Shown: positions 1-6,694, counted from the stretch's first letter. The stretch: DNA of 10,528 nt from Bacteroidota bacterium (GCA_023392945.1 JAEWNB010000086.1:1-10528), one strand, 5' to 3'. A program made the numbers and translations. The notes: a model not told the origin generated them from the sequence alone.

Positions 1-278
1 GGTAATTCATGATACTGACACATAGAACGGTTTTCATAGTAATATTTCCCCAACATCTCACCGTCAACCGAATAGACCTCAGTGGCCAGATTTGTTTCCG
101 GATTTTCAAGGTCGGCAAACGAGGGCATAAAACCAAGTAAACCATAAGAAATACCCGCAAAAATCAAACACAATAAAACGACACCGGAAACATAAATCGT
201 CCAAAATGGCTTTACCCATTTAGGATAATTTGAATTTTTAGGAGTTGTTTTTCTGGAAGTTGAAGTAGTATTATACAT
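1..278 (-). CDS. Penicillin-binding protein 1A-type transglycosylase/transpeptidase, N-terminal fragment
   Basis: This is the first 92 codons of a class A penicillin-binding protein, the bifunctional enzyme that polymerises and cross-links peptidoglycan in the periplasm; the gene runs off the left edge. Seen: an ATG at 278, a short polar and basic cytoplasmic tail (residues 1-25), one membrane anchor (about 26-48), and then a segment with 'MPSFADLENPETNLATEVYS' followed by 'DGEMLGKYYYENR'. That region is the hallmark lead-in to the transglycosylase domain (GT51) of PBP1A proteins: a 'P.F.dLENP...LAtEvyS.DG..lG.y..eNR' pattern. The catalytic glutamates and the transpeptidase domain lie outside the window, so activity cannot be checked here. 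A TATCTTTGCA promoter box sits about 55 nt upstream. There is no Shine-Dalgarno site, as expected for this phylum. Family assignment is confident; the exact paralogue (1A versus 1B/1C) is less so. Confidence 0.88.
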   Translation of the reverse strand, partial: MYNTTSTSRKTTPKNSNYPKWVKPFWTIYVSGVVLLCLIFAGISYGLLGFMPSFADLENPETNLATEVYSVDGEMLGKYYYENRSMCQYHEL

Positions 279-312
279 TTTAAATTATTTTATATTAAAT
301 AACCATGTCATC

Positions 313-325
313 TTTGATCATCAAA
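313..325. repeat. Short palindrome in the PBP1A leader
   Basis: TTTGAT-C-ATCAAA is a perfect 6+6 inverted repeat with one central base. It sits just downstream of the predicted -7 box, about where transcription of the PBP1A gene should begin. That is a classic place for an operator, but a 13-bp AT-rich palindrome can arise by chance and no regulator is identified. Confidence 0.25.
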
Positions 326-332
326 CCGAATG

Positions 333-340
333 CAAAGATA
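333..340 (-). promoter_or_regulatory. Promoter -7 box (TATCTTTG) for the PBP1A gene
   Basis: Read on the minus strand the bases are TATCTTTG followed by CA, an exact match to the Bacteroidota -7 consensus TAnnTTTG. It lies 54 nt before the ATG at 278, giving a predicted start of transcription near 326. No clear TTTG element is visible at the usual distance upstream, so the call rests on the -7 box and its position. Confidence 0.55.
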
Positions 341-519
341 ATAGAAAAAGAATCAATTAGGAAGGAAAAAAAACTAACTATGGCAAGTTGATAAATCGAC
401 AATAGAGAAAAGATGCTTATCTATTGCGAAATAAAAGAAAGAAACTAAAACAGTAAAATGAATGATAGTATAAGAGAGAAAAAAAATCGCATAAAAAGAG
501 ATTGCAATAAAATTTTTGC

Positions 520-527
520 TATTTTTG
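520..527 (+). promoter_or_regulatory. Promoter -7 box (TATTTTTG) for tRNA-Leu
   Basis: TATTTTTG followed by CA matches TAnnTTTG and ends 12 nt before the first base of the tRNA, a suitable distance for transcription to start a few bases ahead of the mature 5' end. The only TTG upstream (502-504) gives a spacer of about 15 nt, shorter than usual, so the -33 element is uncertain. Confidence 0.55.
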
Positions 528-539
528 CAGCCCTAAAAA

Positions 540-623
540 GCCCAGGTGGTGGAATTGGTAGACACGCTACTTTGAGGGGGTAGTGGGAGGACTCCCGTGC
601 AAGTTCGACTCTTGTCCTGGGCA
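540..623 (+). tRNA. tRNA-Leu (anticodon GAG)
   Basis: This is a class II tRNA with a long variable arm. The acceptor stem is GCCCAGG (540-546) pairing with CCTGGGC (616-622), with discriminator base A623. The D-arm contains GTGG...GGTAGACAC. The anticodon stem CTACT/GGTAG encloses loop TTGAGGG, giving anticodon GAG, which reads CUU and CUC leucine codons. The variable arm forms a GGGAG/CTCCC hairpin, and the T-loop is TTCGACT. CCA is not encoded (ACAA follows the stem), so it must be added by the CCA-adding enzyme. The extended variable arm and conserved GGTGG...GGTAGACAC block are typical of bacterial tRNA-Leu. The gene stands alone, with its own promoter box and terminator. Confidence 0.96.
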
Positions 624-634
624 CAAAAGAATGG

Positions 635-673
635 ATCCGTTTAATCGATTAGGTTAACGGATTTATTTTTTTT
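635..673 (+). terminator. Intrinsic terminator after tRNA-Leu
   Basis: A perfect 7-bp stem, ATCCGTT (635-641) with AACGGAT (656-662), is followed directly by a T-rich run (TTTATTTTTTTT, 662-673). It begins 12 nt after the tRNA 3' end, so it most likely ends that transcript. Confidence 0.75.
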
Positions 674-779
674 AGAAGTATAAAGTCTTTATCCGGATAC
701 CACAAAAATTATTGGCAAATTTGTTATAAGCCACGAGTTTAAATAAATCTCGTAATTTTCAAAATAAAATAATCAGATA

Positions 780-835
780 ATTAAAAAAGCACTTTTTAAT
801 ACAGGTACAATGAATCAAAAAATAGTAATTGTACC
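780..835 (-). terminator. Tandem hairpins ending the type IX cargo gene
   Basis: Two inverted repeats flank and overlap the stop codon of the minus-strand gene at 815. The first has perfect 8-bp arms GGTACAAT (804-811) and ATTGTACC (828-835) with a 16-nt loop that contains the stop. The second has 8-bp arms at 780-787 and 793-800 with a 5-nt loop, and reads as AAAAAGTGCTTTTTT on the minus strand, resembling an AT-rich terminator. Either or both could end transcription. The second is nearly symmetric, but no plus-strand gene reads into it. Confidence 0.4.
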
Positions 836-2479
836 ATGAAATTCGCATCCATTTTTCAAGTCTAAAACATAGTAAATAATACCGGTTTCCAATTTCCCGT
901 TTACCATTCCATCCCATCGAAAAGCAGGATCTTTTGAGTTATAAACAACTCTTCCCCAACGATTATAAATATTAATTTCAAGTTTTTGATAAGGCATTGG
1001 CTCAACAAATTCAAAATAATCGTTGATATCATTATGATCTGACGGGGTAATAACATTTGGCAAATTTAAGTTATCAGGGCAGCAAAAATCAATAGCAACG
1101 GTATCATACGCAGAACAAAAAAAATCAGATTCATCGGATGCAATGACACTTATTGCCCCAAACTCATGAACTTCAATTTCGGAGGTGATTTCTCCGTTAC
1201 TCCAAAGAAAATAAAAAGCATTTGTATTGAGAGAGAGTAATGCACTATAGTCATCGCAAAAATTTTCTGTATTATTTATAATTTCTAATTGAGGAGGATT
1301 AACAAAATAAACATCAATTTCGTCAGTAGCAGTGCACCCTATTTCGTTTGCAACTGTCACCGAATAAGTTCCCGAAGAAGAAACTTCCATTTTCCGGGTA
1401 GAATCACCATTATTCCACAAATAAGCATCATACCCTGTTCCGGGGTCCAGAAAGACTGAAGCAGTATCAATTTTACAGAATTTAAGATCGTCACCCAAAT
1501 CAACTTCAACCGTTGGATAGAAAGTAATGTCAAGCACTAAAATACTGTCACATCCCTCAGAAGTCTGCACAGTATCAATATAAATACCTGATTCAACAAT
1601 AATATGTCTATTAAACACATAACTGGAATTGGCACACTGTTTAACTGTCTGGTAGGTAGTAACGGCTCCTTGAATAAAAACGGTCACAGAATCAGAATCG
1701 GGGACAATCGGCGCAAAATAGATATCATCAAGTCCAAAGTCATTTCCACTTGTAGCAATATTTTGATTTACAATGGTAATGGTAGCATTAGTTGAGGCCC
1801 CGCTATTCCAGATTGTATAGAATTGCTGCCACCCGTTAGAAGCGGGGTAAGGGGCATTAAAAACGCCTCCCACCAAATTTCCATTAATACTAAACTGAAG
1901 TTGTGCCAATTCAGATTGATTGGAAGCCACTAATGTCAGTACCCAGGTATAGAAAATATAGTCTGTATTTGGTTGCACCGGCAATGTTTGTTCCCACACT
2001 GTTGTGTTAGGCGTTCCTGAGCCATTAACCGCCATATAATGTCCGGAAATTGTACCAAAAGTATGGTCGTAAGTCTGAGGAAAATTCGGATGTACCTGAA
2101 AAGCATGATTTACAACTGAATAAGTTCCTTCCGGCCACAGTCCGCTCGAACCTGTTGCATAAATATAGGATGATGTAAATCCGCTATTTCCGAGTTCAAA
2201 ATCTCCGTTTACCACAATATTGGAATCTGCCCAATAGCCATATAGATAATAAGTCGTAGTAACAGAAGGCCAAACCCAAGGATTCAGCGTTGTTGAACCG
2301 TAAATTGATGAATCCGGGCTCCATCTGTAATAAAAATAATGACTACTATCTCCAATTCCCTGAAGCCTAACGATTTCCCCGGGACAGATTGTCATATCAG
2401 GGCCTGCATCAAGTATTTGGGCAGAGGCATTGCCCATTACAAAAAAGAAACAAACCAGAAAAAAAATCTGTTTTTTCAT
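815..2479 (-). CDS. Secreted multi-domain surface protein with type IX secretion type B sorting domain
   Basis: This 554-residue protein is exported through the Sec system and then, by inference, across the outer membrane by the type IX system. Domains seen in order: signal peptide 1-21 (MKKQIFFLVC... ending ASAQ); an Ig/PKD-like repeat beginning 'AGPDMTICPGE' (about 23-85); a jelly-roll-like module from 'VVNGDFELG' to 'NDFGLDDIYF' (about 87-257), resembling carbohydrate-binding modules of the 'NGDFE' type; a Cys-containing repeat with 'GIYIDTV...GCDSI' (about 271-322); two more Ig-like repeats with 'YLWNNGDST' and 'FLWSNGEIT' (about 324-390 and 395-465); and the C-terminal type B (CHU_C/gliding motility) sorting domain from 'LPNVITPSD' to the end, with 'INIYNRWGRVVYNS' and 'WDGMVNGK'. 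An upstream in-frame ATG at 2524 would add 15 residues ahead of the signal peptide; I prefer 2479, which gives a standard signal sequence. No enzymatic domain is recognised, so an adhesin or glycan-binding role is inferred. Confidence 0.85.
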   Translation of the reverse strand: MKKQIFFLVCFFFVMGNASAQILDAGPDMTICPGEIVRLQGIGDSSHYFYYRWSPDSSIYGSTTLNPWVWPSVTTTYYLYGYWADSNIVVNGDFELGNSGFTSSYIYATGSSGLWPEGTYSVVNHAFQVHPNFPQTYDHTFGTISGHYMAVNGSGTPNTTVWEQTLPVQPNTDYIFYTWVLTLVASNQSELAQLQFSINGNLVGGVFNAPYPASNGWQQFYTIWNSGASTNATITIVNQNIATSGNDFGLDDIYFAPIVPDSDSVTVFIQGAVTTYQTVKQCANSSYVFNRHIIVESGIYIDTVQTSEGCDSILVLDITFYPTVEVDLGDDLKFCKIDTASVFLDPGTGYDAYLWNNGDSTRKMEVSSSGTYSVTVANEIGCTATDEIDVYFVNPPQLEIINNTENFCDDYSALLSLNTNAFYFLWSNGEITSEIEVHEFGAISVIASDESDFFCSAYDTVAIDFCCPDNLNLPNVITPSDHNDINDYFEFVEPMPYQKLEINIYNRWGRVVYNSKDPAFRWDGMVNGKLETGIIYYVLDLKNGCEFHGTITIF

Positions 2480-2730
2480 TTTTGTTTTATAAATAAGATA
2501 GAGCATATTTAAGGAAAATAGCACTCCCTTTTAGTTTTATTACTCTATCTAGAATTTCTTAGTTAACAATTCATTAAAACAACTTGAAGTCCAAAAAGTA
2601 AATGCCTCCTTTTCATAGGAAACACTGGTAAAAATAGTATTCTAAAGTTATATAAATCAGAACAATAGAGATCAGAAAAGAAAAGTTGACAACAATACTA
2701 CATATATAATAGTAATCAAAGAACCTATTG

Positions 2731-2738
2731 CAAATATA
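2731..2738 (-). promoter_or_regulatory. Promoter -7 box (TATATTTG) for the type IX cargo gene
   Basis: The minus strand reads TATATTTG followed by CA, an exact TAnnTTTG match with the same CA extension seen before the tRNA and PBP1A genes. It is the only exact match found between mltG and the cargo gene. The distance to the start codon is unusually long (about 250 nt), which lowers confidence. Confidence 0.4.
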
Positions 2739-2801
2739 TAATAATTCTTAATGAATGTAATGGCTTTTGAAATAAATAGTGCCAAAAGTAGCTAATAATG
2801 A

Positions 2802-2821
2802 TTTTTTCTTTGAAGAAAAAA
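2802..2821 (-). terminator. AT-rich hairpin downstream of mltG
   Basis: TTTTTTCTT and AAGAAAAAA form perfect 9-bp arms around two central bases, about 31 nt after the mltG stop codon. On the minus strand a T-rich stretch (about 2822-2847) comes before the hairpin rather than after it, so this is a weak terminator candidate with almost no G-C pairs. Confidence 0.3.
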
Positions 2822-2852
2822 CAAAAAAATAATTCTACTAAAAAAATAAAGG

Positions 2853-3863
2853 TCAGGGCTCAATTTTTCTTTTATCAAGGGCGCTGTGATATCTTGCAGC
2901 ATTACGGGCATGTTCAGCAGGCGTTACAGCAAAATTATGGTAGCCGGAAAAATCTTCCTTAGCACACATATACAAATAGTTGTGCTGCTTAAAATTCAGG
3001 ACGGAATCGACAGTAGATTTCTCGGGAATACGAATCGGACCGGGTGGCAAGCCTTTGTGTTGATAGGTATTATAGGGAGAATTAACTGCAATATGTTTTA
3101 GTAGAATACGCTTTAATGTAAAATCTCCAACAGCAAATTTCACTGTAGGGTCAGCTTCAAGCTTCATATCTTTTCTTAAACGGTTGATATATAAGCCGGA
3201 AATAATACTTTTTTCTTCCGGATGATGATTTTCTTCTTCCACAATAGAAGCAAGAGTCACAATCTGAAGAGGAGAAAGGCCAATTGAGTCGGCAATTTGA
3301 GTACGTTTCCCATTCCAGAATCTTTCATAATAGCTGTACATCTTATCAAAGAATTCTTTTGCGGTAATATCAAAATAGAATTCATAGCTATCAGGAATAA
3401 AAATTGCCAGGGCATTTTCAGGGGTCAGATTATAGTTAGCTAAAAATTGCGAATCATTTAAAACAGATGCTAATTCCTCACTTGAAAACAGGAAACGGTC
3501 ACCTACCCTTTCCACAAATTTTTCTTTGGTTCGGACATTATTAAAAGTGAACCTTACCGGATAATGCTGACCCTTTCTCAAAGTAAGAATCATATTAAAA
3601 TTATTCTCAGAAGGATAAAAAACATATTTTCCTGGAAGGATATCCTTATATAGCATCAATTTAGAGGCAATAGTAAAAGTAAATTCACTTTTAAGGATCT
3701 TATTTTCTTCAAGAGAATTAAGTAGTTGACTATAAGTAGTATGTTGAGGAATATATAGTGATTGAGCCGTTTTATTTTGAACATTGGGAAAGAAAAAGAT
3801 GGCAGCAAGAAATACCAACAAAGAAAACATGAAAAGAGAAACTGCGATAAAGACTTTTTTCAT
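2853..3863 (-). CDS. mltG: Endolytic murein transglycosylase MltG
   Basis: MltG is an inner-membrane lytic transglycosylase that cuts nascent glycan strands near the synthesis site and so sets their length. The 336-residue protein has an N-terminal membrane anchor (about 5-26), a LysM-like/YceG N-terminal segment, then the YceG catalytic domain. The key motif 'LASIVEEEN' (204-212) places Glu209 at the position of the catalytic glutamate (Glu218 of E. coli MltG, from family knowledge). Further family signatures are 'LEADPTV' (235-241), 'NSPYNTY' (261-267), 'GLPPGPI' (271-277) and the C-terminal 'YHNFAVTPAEH' (308-318). The length is typical. It is the last gene of the five-gene minus-strand run, 15 nt after the GNAT gene, and functionally matches the PBP1A gene at the left edge, since MltG acts alongside class A synthases. 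All key residues appear intact. Confidence 0.95.
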   Translation of the reverse strand: MKKVFIAVSLFMFSLLVFLAAIFFFPNVQNKTAQSLYIPQHTTYSQLLNSLEENKILKSEFTFTIASKLMLYKDILPGKYVFYPSENNFNMILTLRKGQHYPVRFTFNNVRTKEKFVERVGDRFLFSSEELASVLNDSQFLANYNLTPENALAIFIPDSYEFYFDITAKEFFDKMYSYYERFWNGKRTQIADSIGLSPLQIVTLASIVEEENHHPEEKSIISGLYINRLRKDMKLEADPTVKFAVGDFTLKRILLKHIAVNSPYNTYQHKGLPPGPIRIPEKSTVDSVLNFKQHNYLYMCAKEDFSGYHNFAVTPAEHARNAARYHSALDKRKIEP

Positions 3864-3878
3864 TGCCGAAAAAATTTA

Positions 3879-4412
3879 TTACTTTATAGGATTATTAAAA
3901 CATTGTAAGAAAAATTCGTCCTTAAAACCATCCTTCGTTTTTATCCACTCATTACATCTTCCGGAAACAGAAAAACCGTTACTAACAAAGAGTTTAAGGC
4001 TTATTTCATTATCCTCCAAAATATTGCAATATAGTTGATGCATCAATAAGACATTAAAGGCATAATTTTTAACCAGACATATTGATTCTGAGGCATAGCC
4101 ATGATTTCTTGATTTTTTATCAATAAGTATTCCTACTCCTGCACGTTGATGAAAAGGATCAAAGTCAAAAATATCAATAATTCCGACAGTTTTACCGGAT
4201 GAAATCTCTACGATCATCAGTCTGAGTTGTTTAGAAGTAAATATATCCTGCCCGGCATTGTCAATAAAATTTTTGAGCAGATATTTAGAATAAGGAATTT
4301 GGGTATTACTAACGAGCCAGACTTCCGGATCATTTTCCCACTGATAGAGCAACTCCAGATCTGAAGGTTCCATAGCACGAAGAGCGATACTATTACCGAT
4401 TAGAGGGCTCAT
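3879..4412 (-). CDS. GNAT family N-acetyltransferase (RimJ/RimL-like)
   Basis: This 177-residue protein has the single-domain GNAT fold that moves an acetyl group from acetyl-CoA to an amine. The opening 'IALRAMEPSDLELLYQWEND' is the typical first strand and helix of the RimJ/RimL subgroup. 'VGILIDKKSRNHGYASES' contains the acetyl-CoA pyrophosphate-binding loop (RNHGYA, about 102-107). 'NEISLKLFVSNGF' is the usual C-terminal helix-strand with 'N..S..lf...GF'. The substrate cannot be told from sequence; candidates are a protein N-terminus, an antibiotic or a small amine. I start it at ATG 4412. A GTG at 4415, abutting the TAA of the preceding gene, would add one residue and cannot be excluded. 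The tight coupling to the NlpC/P60 gene (3 nt) indicates co-transcription and probably translational coupling. Confidence 0.9.
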   Translation of the reverse strand: MSPLIGNSIALRAMEPSDLELLYQWENDPEVWLVSNTQIPYSKYLLKNFIDNAGQDIFTSKQLRLMIVEISSGKTVGIIDIFDFDPFHQRAGVGILIDKKSRNHGYASESICLVKNYAFNVLLMHQLYCNILEDNEISLKLFVSNGFSVSGRCNEWIKTKDGFKDEFFLQCFNNPIK

Positions 4413-4415
4413 CAC

Positions 4416-5204
4416 TTATAATCTTTTGATTAGACGTAAATTATGAGAATATTTCTCCAAATTTTTATTATAGATTCCATTTGAATCGAGCAAATCAATT
4501 CTCACTTTTCCGCTGGCATGAATAATTTTATTCATTCCACAAACGATACCGGTATGAATAATTTTTCCTTCCTCATTATGGAAAAAGGCAACATCGCCAA
4601 TTTTTGATTCTTCGACAAAATCCACATTATCACCAAGCAAAACCTGATCAGAAGCATTCCGTGGCAATTGAATTCCAACGCTTTTAAAAACCACTTGCAC
4701 AAATCCTGAACAATCAATACCGGCAGGAGTTCTTCCACCCCATAGATAGGGAGCTTCGAGATAAGTAGAAGCAAAACTCATCATAGAAATTTGTTTTTCA
4801 GAAAGTTCAGGATGAGTTTTGGGTTCAGGGGTAGTCGGTAACTTCACAATAAAGATGCTACTGCCCAATATCAACAAATCATTATTGGGGTATGGGAATG
4901 AAGATCCGATAAAAATGGGAAAACTTATATTGGTTTCAAAATCAGTGATAAAAAAAAGCAAATCTTTAACCAAATATTTGTCGGCTTCCAGAAAAGCGTC
5001 AAGGTCTTTTTCATGGAGAGGGTTATGAAGTTTTGCATCCATCCAAGCCTCAAAACTACAGTCAAAAGTTTTAATCAGAAGCCATTTCTCTTTTTTTTCA
5101 AGAATTGAATAAGCATCTCCAAACAGAAGTTGAGAACTCATTTCTGCTTTTTCAGATGGCTCACTCCTAAGAGGAATAACCGAGAGATTACAAACCCCAA
5201 ACAT
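4416..5204 (-). CDS. C40 (NlpC/P60) peptidase with SH3-like N-terminus, YkfC type
   Basis: The family cleaves peptidoglycan stem peptides, commonly the gamma-D-Glu to diamino-acid bond. This 262-residue protein begins with an SH3b-like region ('NLSVIPLRSEPSEKAEMSSQ', 6-25, continuing 'LLFGD'). The NlpC/P60 domain follows from about 137, with 'YLWGGRTPAGIDCSGF' holding the catalytic Cys165, 'IIHTGIV' holding His217 and 'IIHASGKVRID' giving a third polar His229. The Cys-His spacing (52) and His-His spacing (12) fit YkfC-like dipeptidyl-peptidase VI enzymes, which act on short peptides released from murein. There is no signal peptide or lipobox, so the protein is predicted to be cytoplasmic and to serve muropeptide recycling; this is inference. 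It starts 2 nt after the DUF3127 gene and ends 3 nt before the GNAT gene. The catalytic triad is intact. Confidence 0.92.
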   Translation of the reverse strand: MFGVCNLSVIPLRSEPSEKAEMSSQLLFGDAYSILEKKEKWLLIKTFDCSFEAWMDAKLHNPLHEKDLDAFLEADKYLVKDLLFFITDFETNISFPIFIGSSFPYPNNDLLILGSSIFIVKLPTTPEPKTHPELSEKQISMMSFASTYLEAPYLWGGRTPAGIDCSGFVQVVFKSVGIQLPRNASDQVLLGDNVDFVEESKIGDVAFFHNEEGKIIHTGIVCGMNKIIHASGKVRIDLLDSNGIYNKNLEKYSHNLRLIKRL

Positions 5205-5206
5205 GA

Positions 5207-5599
5207 TTAAAAGGGCAAATCATTAACATCGTCTTCAGCTGAAATGCTAAGAAAATCGTCAGAATCTGAAAGCATAGGAATTGTATCGGAAGAAGATTGA
5301 GTTGGTGCTTGGCTTAGAGATTGCTTTTCGAGTTTCCAAGCTTTAACATCAGTATACCATTTGCCGTTATATTCTCTGGATTCAAGGTTAAATGAGAGCA
5401 CAACATCATCTCCGATATTGATTGAAGAAAGCATATCTATCTTATCACCCCAAAGGTTTGCACAAATTTTCTTAGGATACTGCTCATCCGTTTCAATGAT
5501 AAATTCCTGTTTTTGCCAATTAGAGCCCGATTTACTCATTCCAGATTGCAATTCTAATTTTTGGATTAGTTTTCCATTAATTTCTAAAGCCATATTCAT
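5207..5599 (-). CDS. DUF3127 OB-fold-like protein with SSB-like acidic C-terminal tip
   Basis: This 130-residue protein belongs to DUF3127, a family of unknown function common in Bacteroidota. The conserved part (about 5-92) includes 'GMSKSGSNWQKQEFIIET', 'YPKKICANLWGDKID' and 'SREYNGKWYTDVKAWKLEK', a pattern of short beta strands like an OB-fold. A polar Ser/Gln-rich linker (about 93-118) follows. The last residues are 'AEDDVNDLPF'; an acidic run ending in D-L/I-P-F is the hallmark tip by which bacterial single-stranded DNA-binding proteins recruit partners. The architecture (OB-like domain, low-complexity linker, DLPF tip) therefore parallels SSB, but DNA binding has not been shown here. 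ATG 5599 or ATG 5593 could be the start; the second removes 'MN'. It lies between an MCE gene and a murein peptidase gene, an odd setting for a DNA-associated protein. Confidence 0.88.
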   Translation of the reverse strand: MNMALEINGKLIQKLELQSGMSKSGSNWQKQEFIIETDEQYPKKICANLWGDKIDMLSSINIGDDVVLSFNLESREYNGKWYTDVKAWKLEKQSLSQAPTQSSSDTIPMLSDSDDFLSISAEDDVNDLPF

Positions 5600-5653
5600 T
5601 ACTGATTATCAAATTTTCGACAAAATCTATTATATAAGCCGAAAAAATATTTT

Positions 5654-6625
5654 TTATTTATTTTTATCTTTCTTTCCAAAAACACTCACCTGAACATATC
5701 TTCCCGGATTTTGCTTAATATCTTTAAGAAGCAAATTAAGATTATTAGTTGCAGCTTCCAGATTTTTATATAAAGTATCGTTATTCATTAGTTGACCAAT
5801 ATCACCTTGCCCATCATTAACTTTTCTCACCATTACATCAATGTCTGATATTGTTTTATTGGCATTGTAAATGACTCCTGCTATATTAGCTTTTGCAAGA
5901 GTATCGGAAATAGCATTAAAATTAGAAATCACATTTTTCAATTCAGGGGAAGCTGATTTAAGTGTATTACTGAAGGTTGTCAGGTCGGTGACCAAACGCC
6001 CCACTTTGGCTTCATTTTGCGCAATCATTCTATCCAGATTACCCGTAATTTGCTCAATATTTTTGAGTGTCTGTGCCAAATTTTTAGCCCCGTCATCATC
6101 TTTCAACACATTTTTAAGAGACAAGCCTATTGTATCAACAGAAGAGAGAATATTATTGATTTTAAATTTCATATCATCGATACCCGCAGATAAGGGTTGA
6201 ATAACACTACAAGCCAAAGTATCTCCATTTTTTGCAAATCGGCTGGAAGTTCCCATCATCAGGTTCATGATATTTCCTCCGAGAAGATCTTTAGGAGCAA
6301 CCACAAATTTTGAATCTTCAGGGATATCAATATCTTCCATAATTAACATCTCAGTACAAATTTTAACGGGGTTATCACTAATCATTTTGACATCGGTGAC
6401 TTTTCCTATTTTATATCCGTTAACAAAAACCGGATTTCCTGCCAGCAATCCTCCCACATTATCAAAAACAGCATAATAGTAGGTTTTTTTACTAAAAAGG
6501 TCGAGCCCTTTTAAAAAATTTGCACCAATATAAAAAATCAGTATAGCAGCAATACAAAACAGTGCAACGCGACTCTTTTTTATATCCTTTTCCGCATTGC
6601 TATTCTTCGGAGCCTTATTATTCAT
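5654..6625 (-). CDS. MlaD/MCE family lipid-transport protein
   Basis: MCE proteins are periplasmic, membrane-anchored hexamers that pass phospholipids between the inner and outer membranes. The 323-residue protein has a basic N-tail, one membrane anchor (about 18-36), then a single MCE domain (about 46-125) with 'YAVFDNVGGLLAGNPVFVNG' and 'YKIGKVTDV', the typical start of the fold. 'PKDLLGGNIMNLMMG' is its end. The rest (about 145-305) is predicted helical and coiled-coil-like, with repeated 'L..N...IS' spacing, consistent with a tube-like extension. The permease and ATPase partners (MlaE, MlaF) are not in the window. The amidase lies 77 nt upstream on the same strand. The gene heads the five-gene run, 54 nt before the DUF3127 gene, with its own -7 box overlapping the amidase stop. 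Confidence 0.92.
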   Translation of the reverse strand: MNNKAPKNSNAEKDIKKSRVALFCIAAILIFYIGANFLKGLDLFSKKTYYYAVFDNVGGLLAGNPVFVNGYKIGKVTDVKMISDNPVKICTEMLIMEDIDIPEDSKFVVAPKDLLGGNIMNLMMGTSSRFAKNGDTLACSVIQPLSAGIDDMKFKINNILSSVDTIGLSLKNVLKDDDGAKNLAQTLKNIEQITGNLDRMIAQNEAKVGRLVTDLTTFSNTLKSASPELKNVISNFNAISDTLAKANIAGVIYNANKTISDIDVMVRKVNDGQGDIGQLMNNDTLYKNLEAATNNLNLLLKDIKQNPGRYVQVSVFGKKDKNK

Positions 6626-6694
6626 TTGATAAAGACATTAAGTTAAAAGTAATTAAACCTTTATAATGATTTAATTTGGGTTTATTACGAAGTG

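Larger units (their letters stand above)
2480..2852. other. Intergenic region: leader of the type IX cargo gene and end of the mltG operon
   Basis: This 373-nt stretch has no credible gene. It holds a minus-strand promoter box at 2731-2738, an AT-rich palindrome at 2802-2821 and, if that promoter is real, an untranslated leader of roughly 245 nt before the ATG at 2479. I see no recognisable riboswitch. The leader contains an AAAGGAGG-like string (minus strand, near 2605-2613), which is not placed to serve the annotated start. Confidence 0.5.

Noticed and set aside
279..539. Possible small gene or RNA between the PBP1A gene and the tRNA
   Set aside because: Apart from the two promoter boxes and one short palindrome, the stretch is A-rich with no credible reading frame or stable structure.
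624..814. Possible attachment site or integrated element beside the tRNA
   Set aside because: There is no integrase, no repeat of the tRNA 3' end within the window, and an ordinary terminator follows the tRNA.
1604..1795. 63-codon plus-strand open frame
   Set aside because: It lies entirely antisense to the type IX cargo gene and has a sequence unlike any family I recognise.
2480..2524. In-frame upstream ATG giving the type IX cargo protein 15 extra residues
   Set aside because: The extension (MLFSLNMLYLIYKTK) sits ahead of a complete signal peptide starting at MKKQIFF, so 2479 is the better start.
2563..2616. 17-codon minus-strand reading frame (MKRRHLLFG...) in the long leader, preceded by CCT
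   Set aside because: It is too short to distinguish from chance, has no regulatory codon run, and Shine-Dalgarno-like purines are not informative in this phylum.
5361..5693. 110-codon plus-strand open frame spanning the DUF3127 gene and its upstream gap
   Set aside because: It is antisense to a conserved family gene and lacks any motif; the frame is a by-product of AT-rich coding.
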